Shown piece by piece: positions 20,300 to 29,044 of a stretch of DNA of 64,000 bases. The notes under the pieces are model-generated. The model was not told the origin of the DNA. It made no database searches and saw only the letters and a list, made by a program, of their open reading frames with translations. Origin of the DNA: Streptomyces sp. SM10 (GTDB lineage Bacteria; Actinomycetota; Actinomycetes; Streptomycetales; Streptomycetaceae). The stretch spans positions 62,001 through 126,000 of the forward strand of contig NZ_NEUF01000092.1 of the NCBI RefSeq assembly GCF_002910915.1, in the 5' to 3' direction. Every line of letters begins with the position of its first letter. Within the stretch, counting starts at the first letter, position 1. Made by a program: the position numbers and the translations under genes.

Positions 20300-21240
20300 G
20301 GACATGATCCATCAGGGCGTCGTCAAAGCCGTATGCGGAAGGCGGACCGCGCGCCTGGAAGCCCCTAGGTTCCCTCTCGGCCGCTCGGTGCCGTGGACGT
20401 CAGTGGCCTGACCGTCCCCAGGCCGCGAGGGCGCGGACGCCTTCCCATCCGGCGACCACGCCCTCGCGCCACGGCCACCACCTCTGTACCGCCCCGCGGG
20501 TGAACAGCCTCTTATCGCATCCGCATCCGCAGGCGGCATGCCCTGGCCCTCGCCAGGGCCGCCGGGTGGGGTGTCCGTCCGTTCGTCCACCGGCCGCCGC
20601 CGCGCGGACGGCCGGGCTACCAGCGGGCGACGAGAATCGCTGGGCACGGATGGGGCACGGGTGGCGGCAGTGCGCCAGAACCTGCTGAGGTTCATGCTCC
20701 GGGTGGGCTGGAGGGGCAGAGAGGGATCGCGAAATGGCCTGCGTATTGCTGCCCCATCGCCACTGTCCGTGACGTCAGCCACGCAATATGGATGGGGATG
20801 GGGCGCGCTTCTCGGTTTTGATCCTCCGTCAGAGGGCCACGATTCACCCGTCGCCGACAAGCGTCGACCGGATGCGGGCGGGTTCCGGACAGACCCGCTG
20901 CGGTGTGTGCAGAGGCAGGTGAGGTGGCAGGGGCGCGGGGAAGGACCAATCGGCATGACAGCGGCCGCGACTGATGAATTTGTGCTGTGCACCAGGCCAA
21001 CCACGTGAGCTTTCGTGCTCCAGCGGGAGGTGAGACGAGCGCGGAAACGGCTGACCGACAACGTTCCGCCGGGCCGTACTTCTGGGAGAGTGACAATCGA
21101 ATTGCGCACCCACGGCACGCCGTCGGGGCGCACACCCTGCCGTTCTGAAAGGCCGCAGGGGGAGGGGCTGAGCCCAGGCCCCGCGGCAGGTGGCGGGCAA
21201 TCGCACTGAAGCACCGGATCGCGCAGACAGTACCGACCTC
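20300..21240. other. Long non-coding stretch with a possible att scar
   Basis: Nearly 1 kb without a supported gene; open frames overlap on several strands without domains. At 20622-20640 the sequence AGCGGGCGACGAGAATCG is close to the 3' end of tRNA-Gly, and it is followed at once by two GGGCACG heptamers 11 bp apart (20642-20659). This looks like an att core fused to an element flank by deletion. Confidence 0.4.
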
Positions 21241-21259
21241 ATCAACAGGAGGCACGCTT

Positions 21260-22369
21260 ATGCACGTCCGCACCTCACATCTGTCGAGCAGACCCGTCCG
21301 GGCCGTGATGCTCGTACTGGGCATGGTGGCCGCTCTTCTGGCCGCAGCTCTTCCCGCAGCCGGCCCGGCCCACGCCGCCGTACCCGACCGCTGGGGCTTC
21401 GCGTACCTTGACAACGCGACTCCGCCCCCCGGTTACGTGCCCGACTCCTCCCGGCAGTGGGGCAGTTGGGCGTCACCGTCCGCCAACCCCGTCAAGGTCG
21501 ACCAGATCGGCCTCGGTTCGTACGTGGTGCACTTCCCGCTGATCGGCGGACCGGGCGGCATCGCCCACGCCACCGCGGTGAACAGCGTTGCCCACTGGTG
21601 TCAGATCGCCGACTGGAAGACCGTGGGCTCCGGTCAGGACGTGTACGTCAACTGCTATCTCCCCAGCGGCGCACCGGACAACTCCACCTTCACGGTCCTC
21701 TACACGAGCAGCAGCGGCTTGCCCGCCACGCCCTCCGGTTCGTACGGCTACCTGAACTCGGACAGCAGCGGCACCGTACTCGCCCAGTACAACTCCACGG
21801 GGGCCACCAACGCGGTGAGCAAGGGCTCGACGGGCATCTGGAAGGCGTGGCTTCCGTCCCTCGGGCTGCCCGGCTACGCGGGCGATCTCCAGGTCACCGC
21901 TGTCGATCCGCGGCAGGGAGCGCGGTGCAAGGTGTCCGACTGGACACCGGGGCCTGCGGGCCAGACCGTGATCGTTGCCTGCTACGACGCGTCCAGCAAG
22001 CCGTACGACACCGAGTGGACTTTGAGTTACTCCTATCTCCGAGCGGTACACGGGCCGGCCTTTCCGCCGAAGTCCTTCGGGTATCTCTGGTACAACGGGT
22101 CGCTGCCCGCGCTGACCAACTACAACTCCAGCGGAGCCACCAACAGCCTCGGTGGCTCGGGAGCGCCCTTCACGGTCACCATGCCGTCGGTGGCCGTCCC
22201 GTCGGACACCGCCCACGTCACCGCTTACGGACGCAGCGCCGACTACTGCGGCCTGTACAAGCCCTGGGACAGGACCAGCGGTTCCGTCCGGCTCTACGTG
22301 GCGTGCTTCGACCCCGGCGGAGCGCCGGTGAAGACGCCCTTCTTCGCCGCCTACACTTCGGCGTTCTGA
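21260..22369 (+). CDS. Secreted protein with three internal repeats, function unknown
   Basis: A 369-residue exported protein. The Sec signal peptide covers residues 1-39 (hydrophobic VMLVLGMVAALLAAALPAA, cleavage after GPAHA), preceded by AGGAGG ribosome binding. The mature part is three ~105-residue repeats, each with a GY/FGYL start, a YNS(T/S)GATN motif, and a W- or K-flanked Cys followed ~15-20 residues later by V-x-C. The paired cysteines (one pair per repeat) suggest disulphide-stabilised beta modules. Gly/Ser/Tyr-rich; no catalytic motif seen. It stands alone. Confidence 0.85.
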   Translation: MHVRTSHLSSRPVRAVMLVLGMVAALLAAALPAAGPAHAAVPDRWGFAYLDNATPPPGYVPDSSRQWGSWASPSANPVKVDQIGLGSYVVHFPLIGGPGGIAHATAVNSVAHWCQIADWKTVGSGQDVYVNCYLPSGAPDNSTFTVLYTSSSGLPATPSGSYGYLNSDSSGTVLAQYNSTGATNAVSKGSTGIWKAWLPSLGLPGYAGDLQVTAVDPRQGARCKVSDWTPGPAGQTVIVACYDASSKPYDTEWTLSYSYLRAVHGPAFPPKSFGYLWYNGSLPALTNYNSSGATNSLGGSGAPFTVTMPSVAVPSDTAHVTAYGRSADYCGLYKPWDRTSGSVRLYVACFDPGGAPVKTPFFAAYTSAF

Positions 22370-22698
22370 CCTGAGGCACAGCTACGACCGGAGCGCGTGT
22401 CTGGAAGCGCGCGCTCCGGGCACCCCTGAGGCACCGGGCGAGTGGCACATGGCGGTGGGCCGAGGCCGACGTCTTGAAAGCGGCGGCCTGCTCGGGGGTC
22501 TTGGCCGAATCGACGCCTGACCTGCTAGGGAGCCGCGTGGTGCCCCTCAGGCCTCGACGCTTACAGGCCCGCGCCTCACAGTGGGTCCCCGCCCAACCTG
22601 GCACGCATGTGCACGGCGTCATGGTGACAGATCGAACCGGCGCGGCGGTCGCCTCACCCGCGTGTCGGTCCAGAGCACGAGGTGTGTACCTTCGCGCT
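22370..22698. other. Intergenic, nothing convincing
   Basis: About 330 bp after the secreted protein gene. An inverted repeat GGAGCGCGTG ... GCGCGCTCC near 22391-22416 may be its terminator. No gene is supported. Confidence 0.35.
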
Positions 22699-22986
22699 AT
22701 GTCTCCCGTCCTCCCGGTCCTTGGCTCCCTTGCAGCCCTGTGGGCCGTGCTCAATCTCGTGCAAGTCTTCCTCGGCCGCCAGATTGTCAGGCCCTCGGCG
22801 AGCACGCGTCCAGGTCGTCAGCTTCGGGCGGAGTCGGCTGCTGCGACCGTAGCGATGGCTGGCGTCTCCTGCACCGCGTTCGGATTGTCGGCTGGTGGTA
22901 TGTGGCCGCTGGTGGGTGGCTTCGTCATGCTGACGGGGTGGATGGGCCTTGTGCTGGTTCGCAAGCAAGGCGCGACGCAGCTGTAG
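22699..22986 (+). CDS. Small two-span membrane protein
   Basis: A 95-residue protein from ATG 22699: MSPVLPVLGSLAALWAVLNL starts the first helix, a basic loop follows (RPSASTRPGRQLRAE), then two further hydrophobic stretches and a VRKQGATQL tail. Longer upstream extensions are possible but poor in hydrophobic or domain sequence. No family recognised and no clear Shine-Dalgarno, so it may be leaderless. Function unknown. Confidence 0.55.
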   Translation: MSPVLPVLGSLAALWAVLNLVQVFLGRQIVRPSASTRPGRQLRAESAAATVAMAGVSCTAFGLSAGGMWPLVGGFVMLTGWMGLVLVRKQGATQL

Positions 22987-23290
22987 TCGGCGACCTGTTG
23001 CACGCTGCTCAACCCACCACTCCGAACGCAGTCGGAGGGCAGGTCGTCGGGGGGCCTCCATGTCCTTCGTCAAGGCGCCCCTGTCGGGGTTGGGACGGTC
23101 CGGTCTTGAGCAGCTCCGCTGCCGCGGTCCTGGGCGATCCAGACGGAGCACCCAAGCACACTGGAGTATGCGTGCAGAGGTGCATAACTCCGCGGAGCTC
23201 GGATCAGGAGGCGCTTCGCAGACAAGTGCCATGCGGGCCGGTGGGCCGGTGCTCACTTCGCTGCCAAGCGGGACGAGTCGGGTACGGCAG
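22987..23290. other. Intergenic, no gene seen
   Basis: About 300 bp between convergent genes. No supported gene; no strong hairpin identified. Confidence 0.35.
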
Positions 23291-24274
23291 TCAGGAGAGG
23301 AGGATCGTGATCAGCCGTCCCGGGATCAGGTACAGGGTGATTGCGGTGCTACCAAGGAGGAACGGCAGTCCGACGAGAACGCGGAGAGGAAGCCAGACGG
23401 GGGACCAAGCGCTCAACGCCTTGCCTCTGCTATCCGCCTTCGGTAGATACCAGACGGTTCGGGAGGGTGCGGGGTTTGCGGCTCCGCTGTGCGCCCGCTG
23501 TGTGTACTCACACCGACGGCCGGAGGCGTCGGTGACCACGAAGACGTGCTCATGAGCCCCGTGCCGACCGTATGCCGATCGAGCGAACGTCGCCTGTGTC
23601 CGATGGCCCCGGCGCATCAGGGACCACAGATCGACCGATGCGCTCCAGACGAGAAGCGCGGAGAGAAGGGCTATTCCGCCGACAGTCCCGCCCGCAGTGA
23701 CGGACAAGATCGCCCCCGTCATGTCACCCAGGGCCGTGAGGGCGATCGCGTAGCCGAGGAGCAGCACGAACAGCCCGATCAGCCAAGGATTGGACAGGTC
23801 GTCCTGGGGGTGCCGGAATGGATCATCCAGCTCTCCGGACGTGGCATACGGGCTGAGTGGCAGGGAGGAGCCCTCGCGGAGCCGAATCGCGTCGGCCGCG
23901 CACACGGCTACGAGGCGCTTCGTGCCGCCATGGGGAGCCCAACTGGCCTCCGTCGTCGACTGTCCGTGACGCGGGTCGAAGAAGCAGGGCGGAAACCGCC
24001 GAGGTACCGGTGAGCCTGCGACACGGGCCTCCAGGTCGGCCAGGGCGGTCAGCCCCTCCTGCAGCAGGTGCGGAACGGCCTTCTTCTGTCTGCGGCGGTG
24101 CAAGGCGCGAGAAGCGGCGTCGTACGCGTCGAGGGCGCGCGCCCAGTCGTCCAGCGCCGCTGGTGGTGTTCCGGGATCGCCCGGAACGAAGGTGTGCTCG
24201 GCCAACATCTCGCCGAAGGCGGTCACTTCGGCCTCAAGCTCCCGCTGCCGGTCTCGTCGCCCTGGTCTAAGCAT
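23291..24274 (-). CDS. Membrane protein of unknown function
   Basis: A 327-residue protein starting MLRPGRRDRQRELEAEVTAF (ATG 24274). The N-terminal ~150 residues are cytosolic and helical, containing FDPRHGQSTTEASWAP and VCAADAIRLREG, a pattern I associate with streptomycete conserved membrane proteins. Two hydrophobic segments follow (LIGLFVLLLGYAIALTAL and a second Gly-rich one), then a soluble stretch and a final helix near the C-terminus. The frame is open upstream to 24634 across an attachment repeat, so the shorter start is preferred. Confidence 0.65.
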   Translation of the reverse strand: MLRPGRRDRQRELEAEVTAFGEMLAEHTFVPGDPGTPPAALDDWARALDAYDAASRALHRRRQKKAVPHLLQEGLTALADLEARVAGSPVPRRFPPCFFDPRHGQSTTEASWAPHGGTKRLVAVCAADAIRLREGSSLPLSPYATSGELDDPFRHPQDDLSNPWLIGLFVLLLGYAIALTALGDMTGAILSVTAGGTVGGIALLSALLVWSASVDLWSLMRRGHRTQATFARSAYGRHGAHEHVFVVTDASGRRCEYTQRAHSGAANPAPSRTVWYLPKADSRGKALSAWSPVWLPLRVLVGLPFLLGSTAITLYLIPGRLITILLS

Positions 24275-24404
24275 CCCCACCCCCACCACGCGATGCTTCC
24301 TGGAGTTTAGGCGCCTGGTGCGCCCGGGTGTGCTGCCTTCTCCGCACTCTTCACAGGGGTCGTCAGAGGGTTCACCGGCATGCCAGGCTGGAGGCGGTGG
24401 GACA

Positions 24405-24451
24405 CCCGGTGACGAGGATCGAACTCGCGCTCTGAGCTTGGGAGTCAACGG
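24405..24451 (-). repeat. tRNA-Gly(CCC) 3'-half fragment (attachment copy b)
   Basis: Contains GGTGACGAGGATCGAACTCG through GAGCTTGGGA, the tRNA-Gly 3' half with a few changes, followed by TCAACGGTTC, which is also what follows copies c and d. The acceptor end is degraded and the adjacent hairpin is missing. It bounds the left side of the biosynthetic region. Confidence 0.75.
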
Positions 24452-24515
24452 TTCGCAACCCCTCACGAGTTTCGAACCTCGCATCCTCCGCCATTGCTCC
24501 CACCGGGCCATACGT

Positions 24516-24549
24516 CGAAGGCCCCCGCAGCGAACTGCGGGGGCCTTCG
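24516..24549. terminator. Strong bidirectional hairpin
   Basis: A perfect 15-bp stem CGAAGGCCCCCGCAG/CTGCGGGGGCCTTCG with a CGAA tetraloop. It lies between the leftward biosynthetic operon (last stop 24659) and the membrane protein gene, so it likely ends the biosynthetic transcript. Confidence 0.85.
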
Positions 24550-24658
24550 CGGTTGTCTCAGCCCTCGATGTTCTGGTCTCTGCCGACAACGGTCCACCGC
24601 GCGGCTTCGCGCAGCAGTCCGAGTCGGCGCCCACCGACGGACACCGAAGCTGCCGCGA

Positions 24659-25279
24659 TCAGGCGCGGGACTCCGCCGGCCTCGCGTGGGCGAAGCCTCT
24701 GTGATGCCAGACCAGGCCTCCGGCCGGGCGGCCCAGGCAGTCGGACGCCATGACGCGCCCCACCAGGATCGAATGGTCGCCCCCCTCGATCACGTCGTAC
24801 CGGGCGCAGGTCAAGCGCAGTGCGCAGTCAGCCAGTTGCGGCGCTCGGTGCGACGTCGGTCCGGCGGCCAGGGAGACGTTCGCGAAGCGCTGCTCGGTCA
24901 GGCCCGCGAACCGCTTCGCCAACGCCTCGTTCTCCGGGCCCAGCAGATGGAGGGCGAAGGCGTCCGCCGCGACGAGCACGTCGTGGGTGCGGGACTTCCG
25001 GTCCAGGCAGACCAGCAGCAGCGGCGGGTCCAGGGACAGCGAGGACACTGCGCTGGCTGTGAGGCCTCGAGGGACGCCCGCCGCGTCGTAGCAGGTCACC
25101 ACCGTGACCGGGGCGGCGAGGGAGGCCATGGCGGAACGGAACTCGTCGGCCGCTATGTCGCCGGATGCCATCGGGCCCGCGGCGGCGGGACCCTCCACCG
25201 GCGACCTGTCCCGTGCCGCCGAGCCGAGCCGGGCGGAGTGGGTCCTGGTCGACGCGGTCATCAGCGGAGTGACGTTCAT
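24659..25279 (-). CDS. Flavin reductase (HpaC-like)
   Basis: A 206-residue flavin:NAD(P)H reductase-like protein. After a ~45-residue polar leader comes the FMN-binding fold: FRSAMASLAAPVTVVTCYD, RGLTASAVSSLSLDPPLLLV, the SRTHDVLVAADAFALHLLG strand, and a C-terminal WHHRGF. It supplies reduced flavin to a partner oxygenase; the acyl-CoA-dehydrogenase-like flavoprotein two genes upstream is the obvious candidate. Its ATG overlaps the stop of the amidohydrolase gene (ATGA). Last gene of the leftward operon. Confidence 0.88.
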   Translation of the reverse strand: MNVTPLMTASTRTHSARLGSAARDRSPVEGPAAAGPMASGDIAADEFRSAMASLAAPVTVVTCYDAAGVPRGLTASAVSSLSLDPPLLLVCLDRKSRTHDVLVAADAFALHLLGPENEALAKRFAGLTEQRFANVSLAAGPTSHRAPQLADCALRLTCARYDVIEGGDHSILVGRVMASDCLGRPAGGLVWHHRGFAHARPAESRA

Positions 25280-26736
25280 CGGACCGCCCCTTCCAGCTCC
25301 CGGACCGGCTTGGTGGCTGAGGTCTCCCCCGCGGGGAGGCAGGGCGCGGACGGGGCCGGACCGGCCAGCCAGCGGCCCGAGGGCTTGCCCAGCGTGCCCC
25401 GCTCCAGGTCCCAGGCCACGTGTCCGCCCCGCACCACGGTGGTGAACCGGCCGGTGAACATCCAGCCCTCGTACGCCGACCAGCCGCACAGCGACTCGAC
25501 GTGGGCCGCCGAGAGCTGCCAGCGGGCGGCCGGGTCCAGGAGGGCCAGATCGGCGTCGGAGCCGACCGCCAGGCGGCCCTTCCCCGCCAGGTCGAACAGG
25601 TCCGCGGGACCCGTTCCCATCAGCCGGGCAAGGTGGACGGCGGCGGCGTCAGGGGCGATGCCGCGCGCGAGCATGCCCGTCCACACGGAGACGGCCAGCT
25701 CCTGGACCCCGGGGAGCCCGGGAGGCGCCTCGGCCGGGGGCCGGTTCTTCTCCTCGACGGTGTGCGGAGCGTGATCACTGCCGATGGTGGTCGCCTCGCC
25801 GCTGAGCACGGCCTGCCAGAGCCGATCACGGTCCCGGGGGGCGCGGATCGCGGGGGAGAGCCGGGTACGAGGGCCGCGCAGCGCGGTGTCATGGTCGGTG
25901 AACGCGAGGTGGTGTCCAGTGACCTCGAAGCTGATCGGCAGCCCTTCGGCCGCGGCGGCGACGAGCAGATCGGTCTCCTCGGCGGACGACACGTGCAGGA
26001 TGTGCGTCCTGGTGCCGTACGCGCGGACCAGCTGGACGACCTTGGCGACCGCGACGATCGCACCGGAGCGCGGCCGGTGGGGCTCGTAGGCGTCGTAGGA
26101 CTCAGGGTCGCCGCCGCGGGAGTCGAGCAGGTCGAAGACGTGCTGGTCCTCGGCGTGCAGCACGAGGCGCACCCCGCCCCGCGCGGCGGCGGCGAACGCC
26201 GCCTCCAACTGGTGAGCCTCACGGAACACCACCGGTGCCGTGTGATGGCCCGCCATGAACGCCTTGGCGGAGGTCGCCACCTCCGGGGCGAGGTCGGCGA
26301 GGACCTCGGGGTGATCGGGGTCGGCTCCCATGTGGAACCGGTGGTCCACGTACGAGCGGCCCGCGATCAGCGCCGCCTTCGCCCGCAGGGTCGACGCGTC
26401 GAGCGACGGCGGGCGCGTGTTGGGCATGTCCATCACCGTCGTGACGCCCCCGGCGAGCGCGGCCCGGCTGCCGTTCTCCCAGGTCTCCTTGTGCTCCAGA
26501 CCCGGGGTGCGGAAGTGCACATGGGAGTCGATGAGCCCGGGCAGGACGTACCGGCCCGCGGCGCTCAGACGAGGCCCGGGAGGCAGCGGAGCGCCGGGGG
26601 CGAGGATCGCCGCGACGCGGCCGTCACGGACGACGACGCTGCCTTCGCTCACCCCCTCGGGGGTGACCAGCCGGCCTCCTTCCACCACCAGGTCGGCCGG
26701 GGAGGAGGCGGGGGGTATGGGGGAGGGGGAGTTCAT
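25276..26736 (-). CDS. Dihydroorotase/hydantoinase/allantoinase-type amidohydrolase
   Basis: A 486-residue cyclic amidohydrolase. All binuclear-metal ligands are visible: H-x-H in LIDSHVHFRTPG, the carboxylatable Lys in TSAKAFMAG, His in LVLHAEDQ and THILHVSS, and Asp in IGSDHAPH. Such enzymes open or close cyclic amides (dihydroorotate, hydantoin, allantoin). Located mid-operon with 4-nt overlaps on both sides, it is more likely a pathway enzyme than pyrimidine synthesis. The substrate is not deducible. Confidence 0.9.
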   Translation of the reverse strand: MNSPSPIPPASSPADLVVEGGRLVTPEGVSEGSVVVRDGRVAAILAPGAPLPPGPRLSAAGRYVLPGLIDSHVHFRTPGLEHKETWENGSRAALAGGVTTVMDMPNTRPPSLDASTLRAKAALIAGRSYVDHRFHMGADPDHPEVLADLAPEVATSAKAFMAGHHTAPVVFREAHQLEAAFAAAARGGVRLVLHAEDQHVFDLLDSRGGDPESYDAYEPHRPRSGAIVAVAKVVQLVRAYGTRTHILHVSSAEETDLLVAAAAEGLPISFEVTGHHLAFTDHDTALRGPRTRLSPAIRAPRDRDRLWQAVLSGEATTIGSDHAPHTVEEKNRPPAEAPPGLPGVQELAVSVWTGMLARGIAPDAAAVHLARLMGTGPADLFDLAGKGRLAVGSDADLALLDPAARWQLSAAHVESLCGWSAYEGWMFTGRFTTVVRGGHVAWDLERGTLGKPSGRWLAGPAPSAPCLPAGETSATKPVRELEGAVR

Positions 26737-27974
26737 CGGTTCCACGGCAGGCTCACCAGTTCCTTGCAGAGGTCGTTGGTCGGTCCCATCAGGGCTACGG
26801 CCCGGGCGTCGCGCCCGAACCGGTTGATCGGATGCGTCTCCACGTAGCCCGCCGATCCCAGGAACCGGGCCACGTCCGCCACCACCCGCTCCGCCGCTTC
26901 CGAGGCGGCCAGCTTGGAGTGGAGCGTGGTCATGCCGGGGGCGGCGGAGCTGCGCCGGCCGGCCCGCTCCACCACCGCGCGGGCGGCCTCGACCTGCGTG
27001 GCCAGGTCCACCAGACGGTGGCGTACCGCCTGGTGGGCGTAGAGCCCCCGGCGGCCGGCGTGTGCGTGGGCCGCGTCCAGCGCTGCCTGAGCGATGCCCA
27101 CGGCGACGGCGCCGAGCGAGGCGCCGCTGTCGCGGACCCGGGCGATGATGGACGCCGCGACGCCCGTCGCGCCGAGGCGTGCGGAGTCCGGCACGACGCA
27201 CTCCCGTACCGACACGAACCCGGTGGCGGAGCCCCGCATCCCGGTCAGCCGCATCGTGGTGTCGGGCACCAGCCCCGGGTGTTCGCCCGGGACCAGGAAG
27301 AACGTCTGCCCGGCCGACCCGTACCCGGTGTCCCGGGAGGCGGCGGCCGGGGCCTCGTCCACCGTCTGCGCCAGCACGAGGTAGACGTCCGCGAGGCCGG
27401 CGCTGGTGGTGAAGGACTTGGCGCCGTCCAGGAGCCAGTCCCCCTCGGGCGTGCGGTGCGCCCGGGTCGCAAGGTTCTTCTTGTCGGCGCCGGCCCCGCT
27501 CTCCGACCAGGCGGAGGCCGCCAGCCACCGGCCGTCGGCCAGCTTGGGCAGCACCTCGCGGTGCTGGGCGGGTGAGCCGTTCTCCACGATCCGGCTGGTC
27601 ACGGCGCAGTGCTGGAACAGCATGATCGCCGCCGAGGCGTTCACCGAGGCGACCTGCTCCACACAGGTGTTGAGAGCCACCGCGGCGGCGCCCGCACCGC
27701 CGTAGCACTTCGGTACGGCCAGGGCCAGCAGCCCGCTCTCGCGGAGCACCGCGACGGCTTCGCGGTCCGGCTCCCCAGTGAGGTCGGCCGCCTCGGCGCA
27801 GGCCGCCAGCCGTTCCAGGATCGGAGGTGCGGGGAGCACGGGGGCGGTGCGCGCGGTACCGTCGCGGCCGGATCGACGGGGGGCACCGGGGAACGGATCG
27901 ATGGCGAAGGAGTCGGACAACGCCCCGGGGCCGATGTCGTCGCGTACGGCGGTCAGGCTGTCAGCGGAACCCAT
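26733..27974 (-). CDS. Acyl-CoA-dehydrogenase-like flavoprotein
   Basis: A 413-residue flavoprotein of the acyl-CoA dehydrogenase / group D monooxygenase fold: N-terminal helical domain, middle beta domain with AWSESGAGADKKNLAT, and C-terminal helical domain with FLGSAGYVETHPINRFGRDA. Members linked to a flavin reductase, as here, are often two-component oxygenases or N-hydroxylases rather than beta-oxidation enzymes. The start overlaps prpF by 22 nt and the stop overlaps the amidohydrolase start. Confidence 0.88.
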   Translation of the reverse strand: MGSADSLTAVRDDIGPGALSDSFAIDPFPGAPRRSGRDGTARTAPVLPAPPILERLAACAEAADLTGEPDREAVAVLRESGLLALAVPKCYGGAGAAAVALNTCVEQVASVNASAAIMLFQHCAVTSRIVENGSPAQHREVLPKLADGRWLAASAWSESGAGADKKNLATRAHRTPEGDWLLDGAKSFTTSAGLADVYLVLAQTVDEAPAAASRDTGYGSAGQTFFLVPGEHPGLVPDTTMRLTGMRGSATGFVSVRECVVPDSARLGATGVAASIIARVRDSGASLGAVAVGIAQAALDAAHAHAGRRGLYAHQAVRHRLVDLATQVEAARAVVERAGRRSSAAPGMTTLHSKLAASEAAERVVADVARFLGSAGYVETHPINRFGRDARAVALMGPTNDLCKELVSLPWNR

Positions 27975-29044
27975 GGGTTCTCCTCGGATACGGTGGCGGA
28001 CGGGGAGAGTTGAGCGATGGCGGCGGGCGCCTGGGCGTTCCCGTACCGGGGGCGTGCCAGCAGCCCCCGGTACTCGACCTGCTTCTCGGCGACCGACACC
28101 CAGGCGAGCTCGCGCCGTCCGTCTGGGCGAGACGTCGAGTGGGCGGCCACCCGGACACAGCCGTCCGGGGTGCGGACCTGCAGTAGCGCGTCGGGGCCCG
28201 AGGCCGTGCGCCCCGCCAGTGACCAGGGCACGGTGCCGGTGATGCCGGCGGCGGCGCCCAGACAGATGGCGCCGGTCAGCGCGACCGTGGGGTGCCAGGA
28301 GGGTACCGACACGGCGCGTACATACAGGCCGCCGCCGTCCTGCGGGAGCACAGCCGCGATCTTGGGGAAGGCGCCGAACGTGTCCCAGCCCTGCGACGCG
28401 CAGACCGCGATCCGCAGCCGGGTCATGGTGTCGAACAGGCCGGGAGCATCTCCGAAAAGGGCATCCGGCCCGTCGACGCCGAGGTGCGAGGCGTCGACGA
28501 AGGCGTACGGATTACCCATCGACACCAGGGACACGGGCACGGATCGGCCCTCGAAGGGAACGTGGGTCACCGGCTCCCCCGTCATCAGGAGTTCAGGCAG
28601 CTCCAGCGGTGGTGAGCACAGGAAATGCGCCGTGAACCGGGTGCCGCCCCCGAAGGTCTCCTCGGTCTCGCACACCACGTTGTCACCGTTGTTGAGCACG
28701 TTGACCCGGACCCGGCACCCCGGCACCAGCGGCTGGATCATGCCGGTGCGGGCAGCCGCCTCGACGGCGGCCAGAATCGAGTGGCCGCAGGAGCCCCGGA
28801 GGTCGAAGCTGTCGTGGCTCTGCGGCAGAGACTGGACGAACCGGTAGTCCAGGTCGAAGAGCGGGTGCCGGGAGGGGCGCACGATGGCGTTCTTGAGCAC
28901 ATCGGCCGAGCCCTGCCGGGCCAGGTCGGCCCGCAGGTCGGCCAGCGCGCTCAGCAACTGCGGATCGGACTCCGGGAGGTCGCGGCCGTCCAGCACCGCG
29001 GTGGGACAGGGTGCGCCGGCCGCCTTGACCAAGGAGACATTCAT
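27953..29044 (-). CDS. PrpF/DUF453-family isomerase
   Basis: A 363-residue protein of the PrpF family (diaminopimelate-epimerase fold), which includes methylaconitate and oxalomesaconate isomerases/tautomerases. Recognisable segments: DFDLRGSCGHSILAAVEAAA-type substrate loop (SCGHS), SMGNPYAFVDASHLG, and VRAVSVPSWHPTVALTGAIC. It would move a double bond or epimerise a di- or tricarboxylate-like intermediate. ATG overlaps the asnB stop (ATGA). No propionate-cycle genes are nearby, so this is probably a biosynthetic role. Confidence 0.85.
   Translation of the reverse strand: MNVSLVKAAGAPCPTAVLDGRDLPESDPQLLSALADLRADLARQGSADVLKNAIVRPSRHPLFDLDYRFVQSLPQSHDSFDLRGSCGHSILAAVEAAARTGMIQPLVPGCRVRVNVLNNGDNVVCETEETFGGGTRFTAHFLCSPPLELPELLMTGEPVTHVPFEGRSVPVSLVSMGNPYAFVDASHLGVDGPDALFGDAPGLFDTMTRLRIAVCASQGWDTFGAFPKIAAVLPQDGGGLYVRAVSVPSWHPTVALTGAICLGAAAGITGTVPWSLAGRTASGPDALLQVRTPDGCVRVAAHSTSRPDGRRELAWVSVAEKQVEYRGLLARPRYGNAQAPAAIAQLSPSATVSEENPWVPLTA

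Noticed and set aside
24446-24510. Possible second tRNA (Ser-like T arm, GCGAGGTTCGAAACTCGT) next to copy b
   Set aside because: Only a T-arm-like hairpin could be drawn; no acceptor or anticodon arm pairs, so no tRNA is called.
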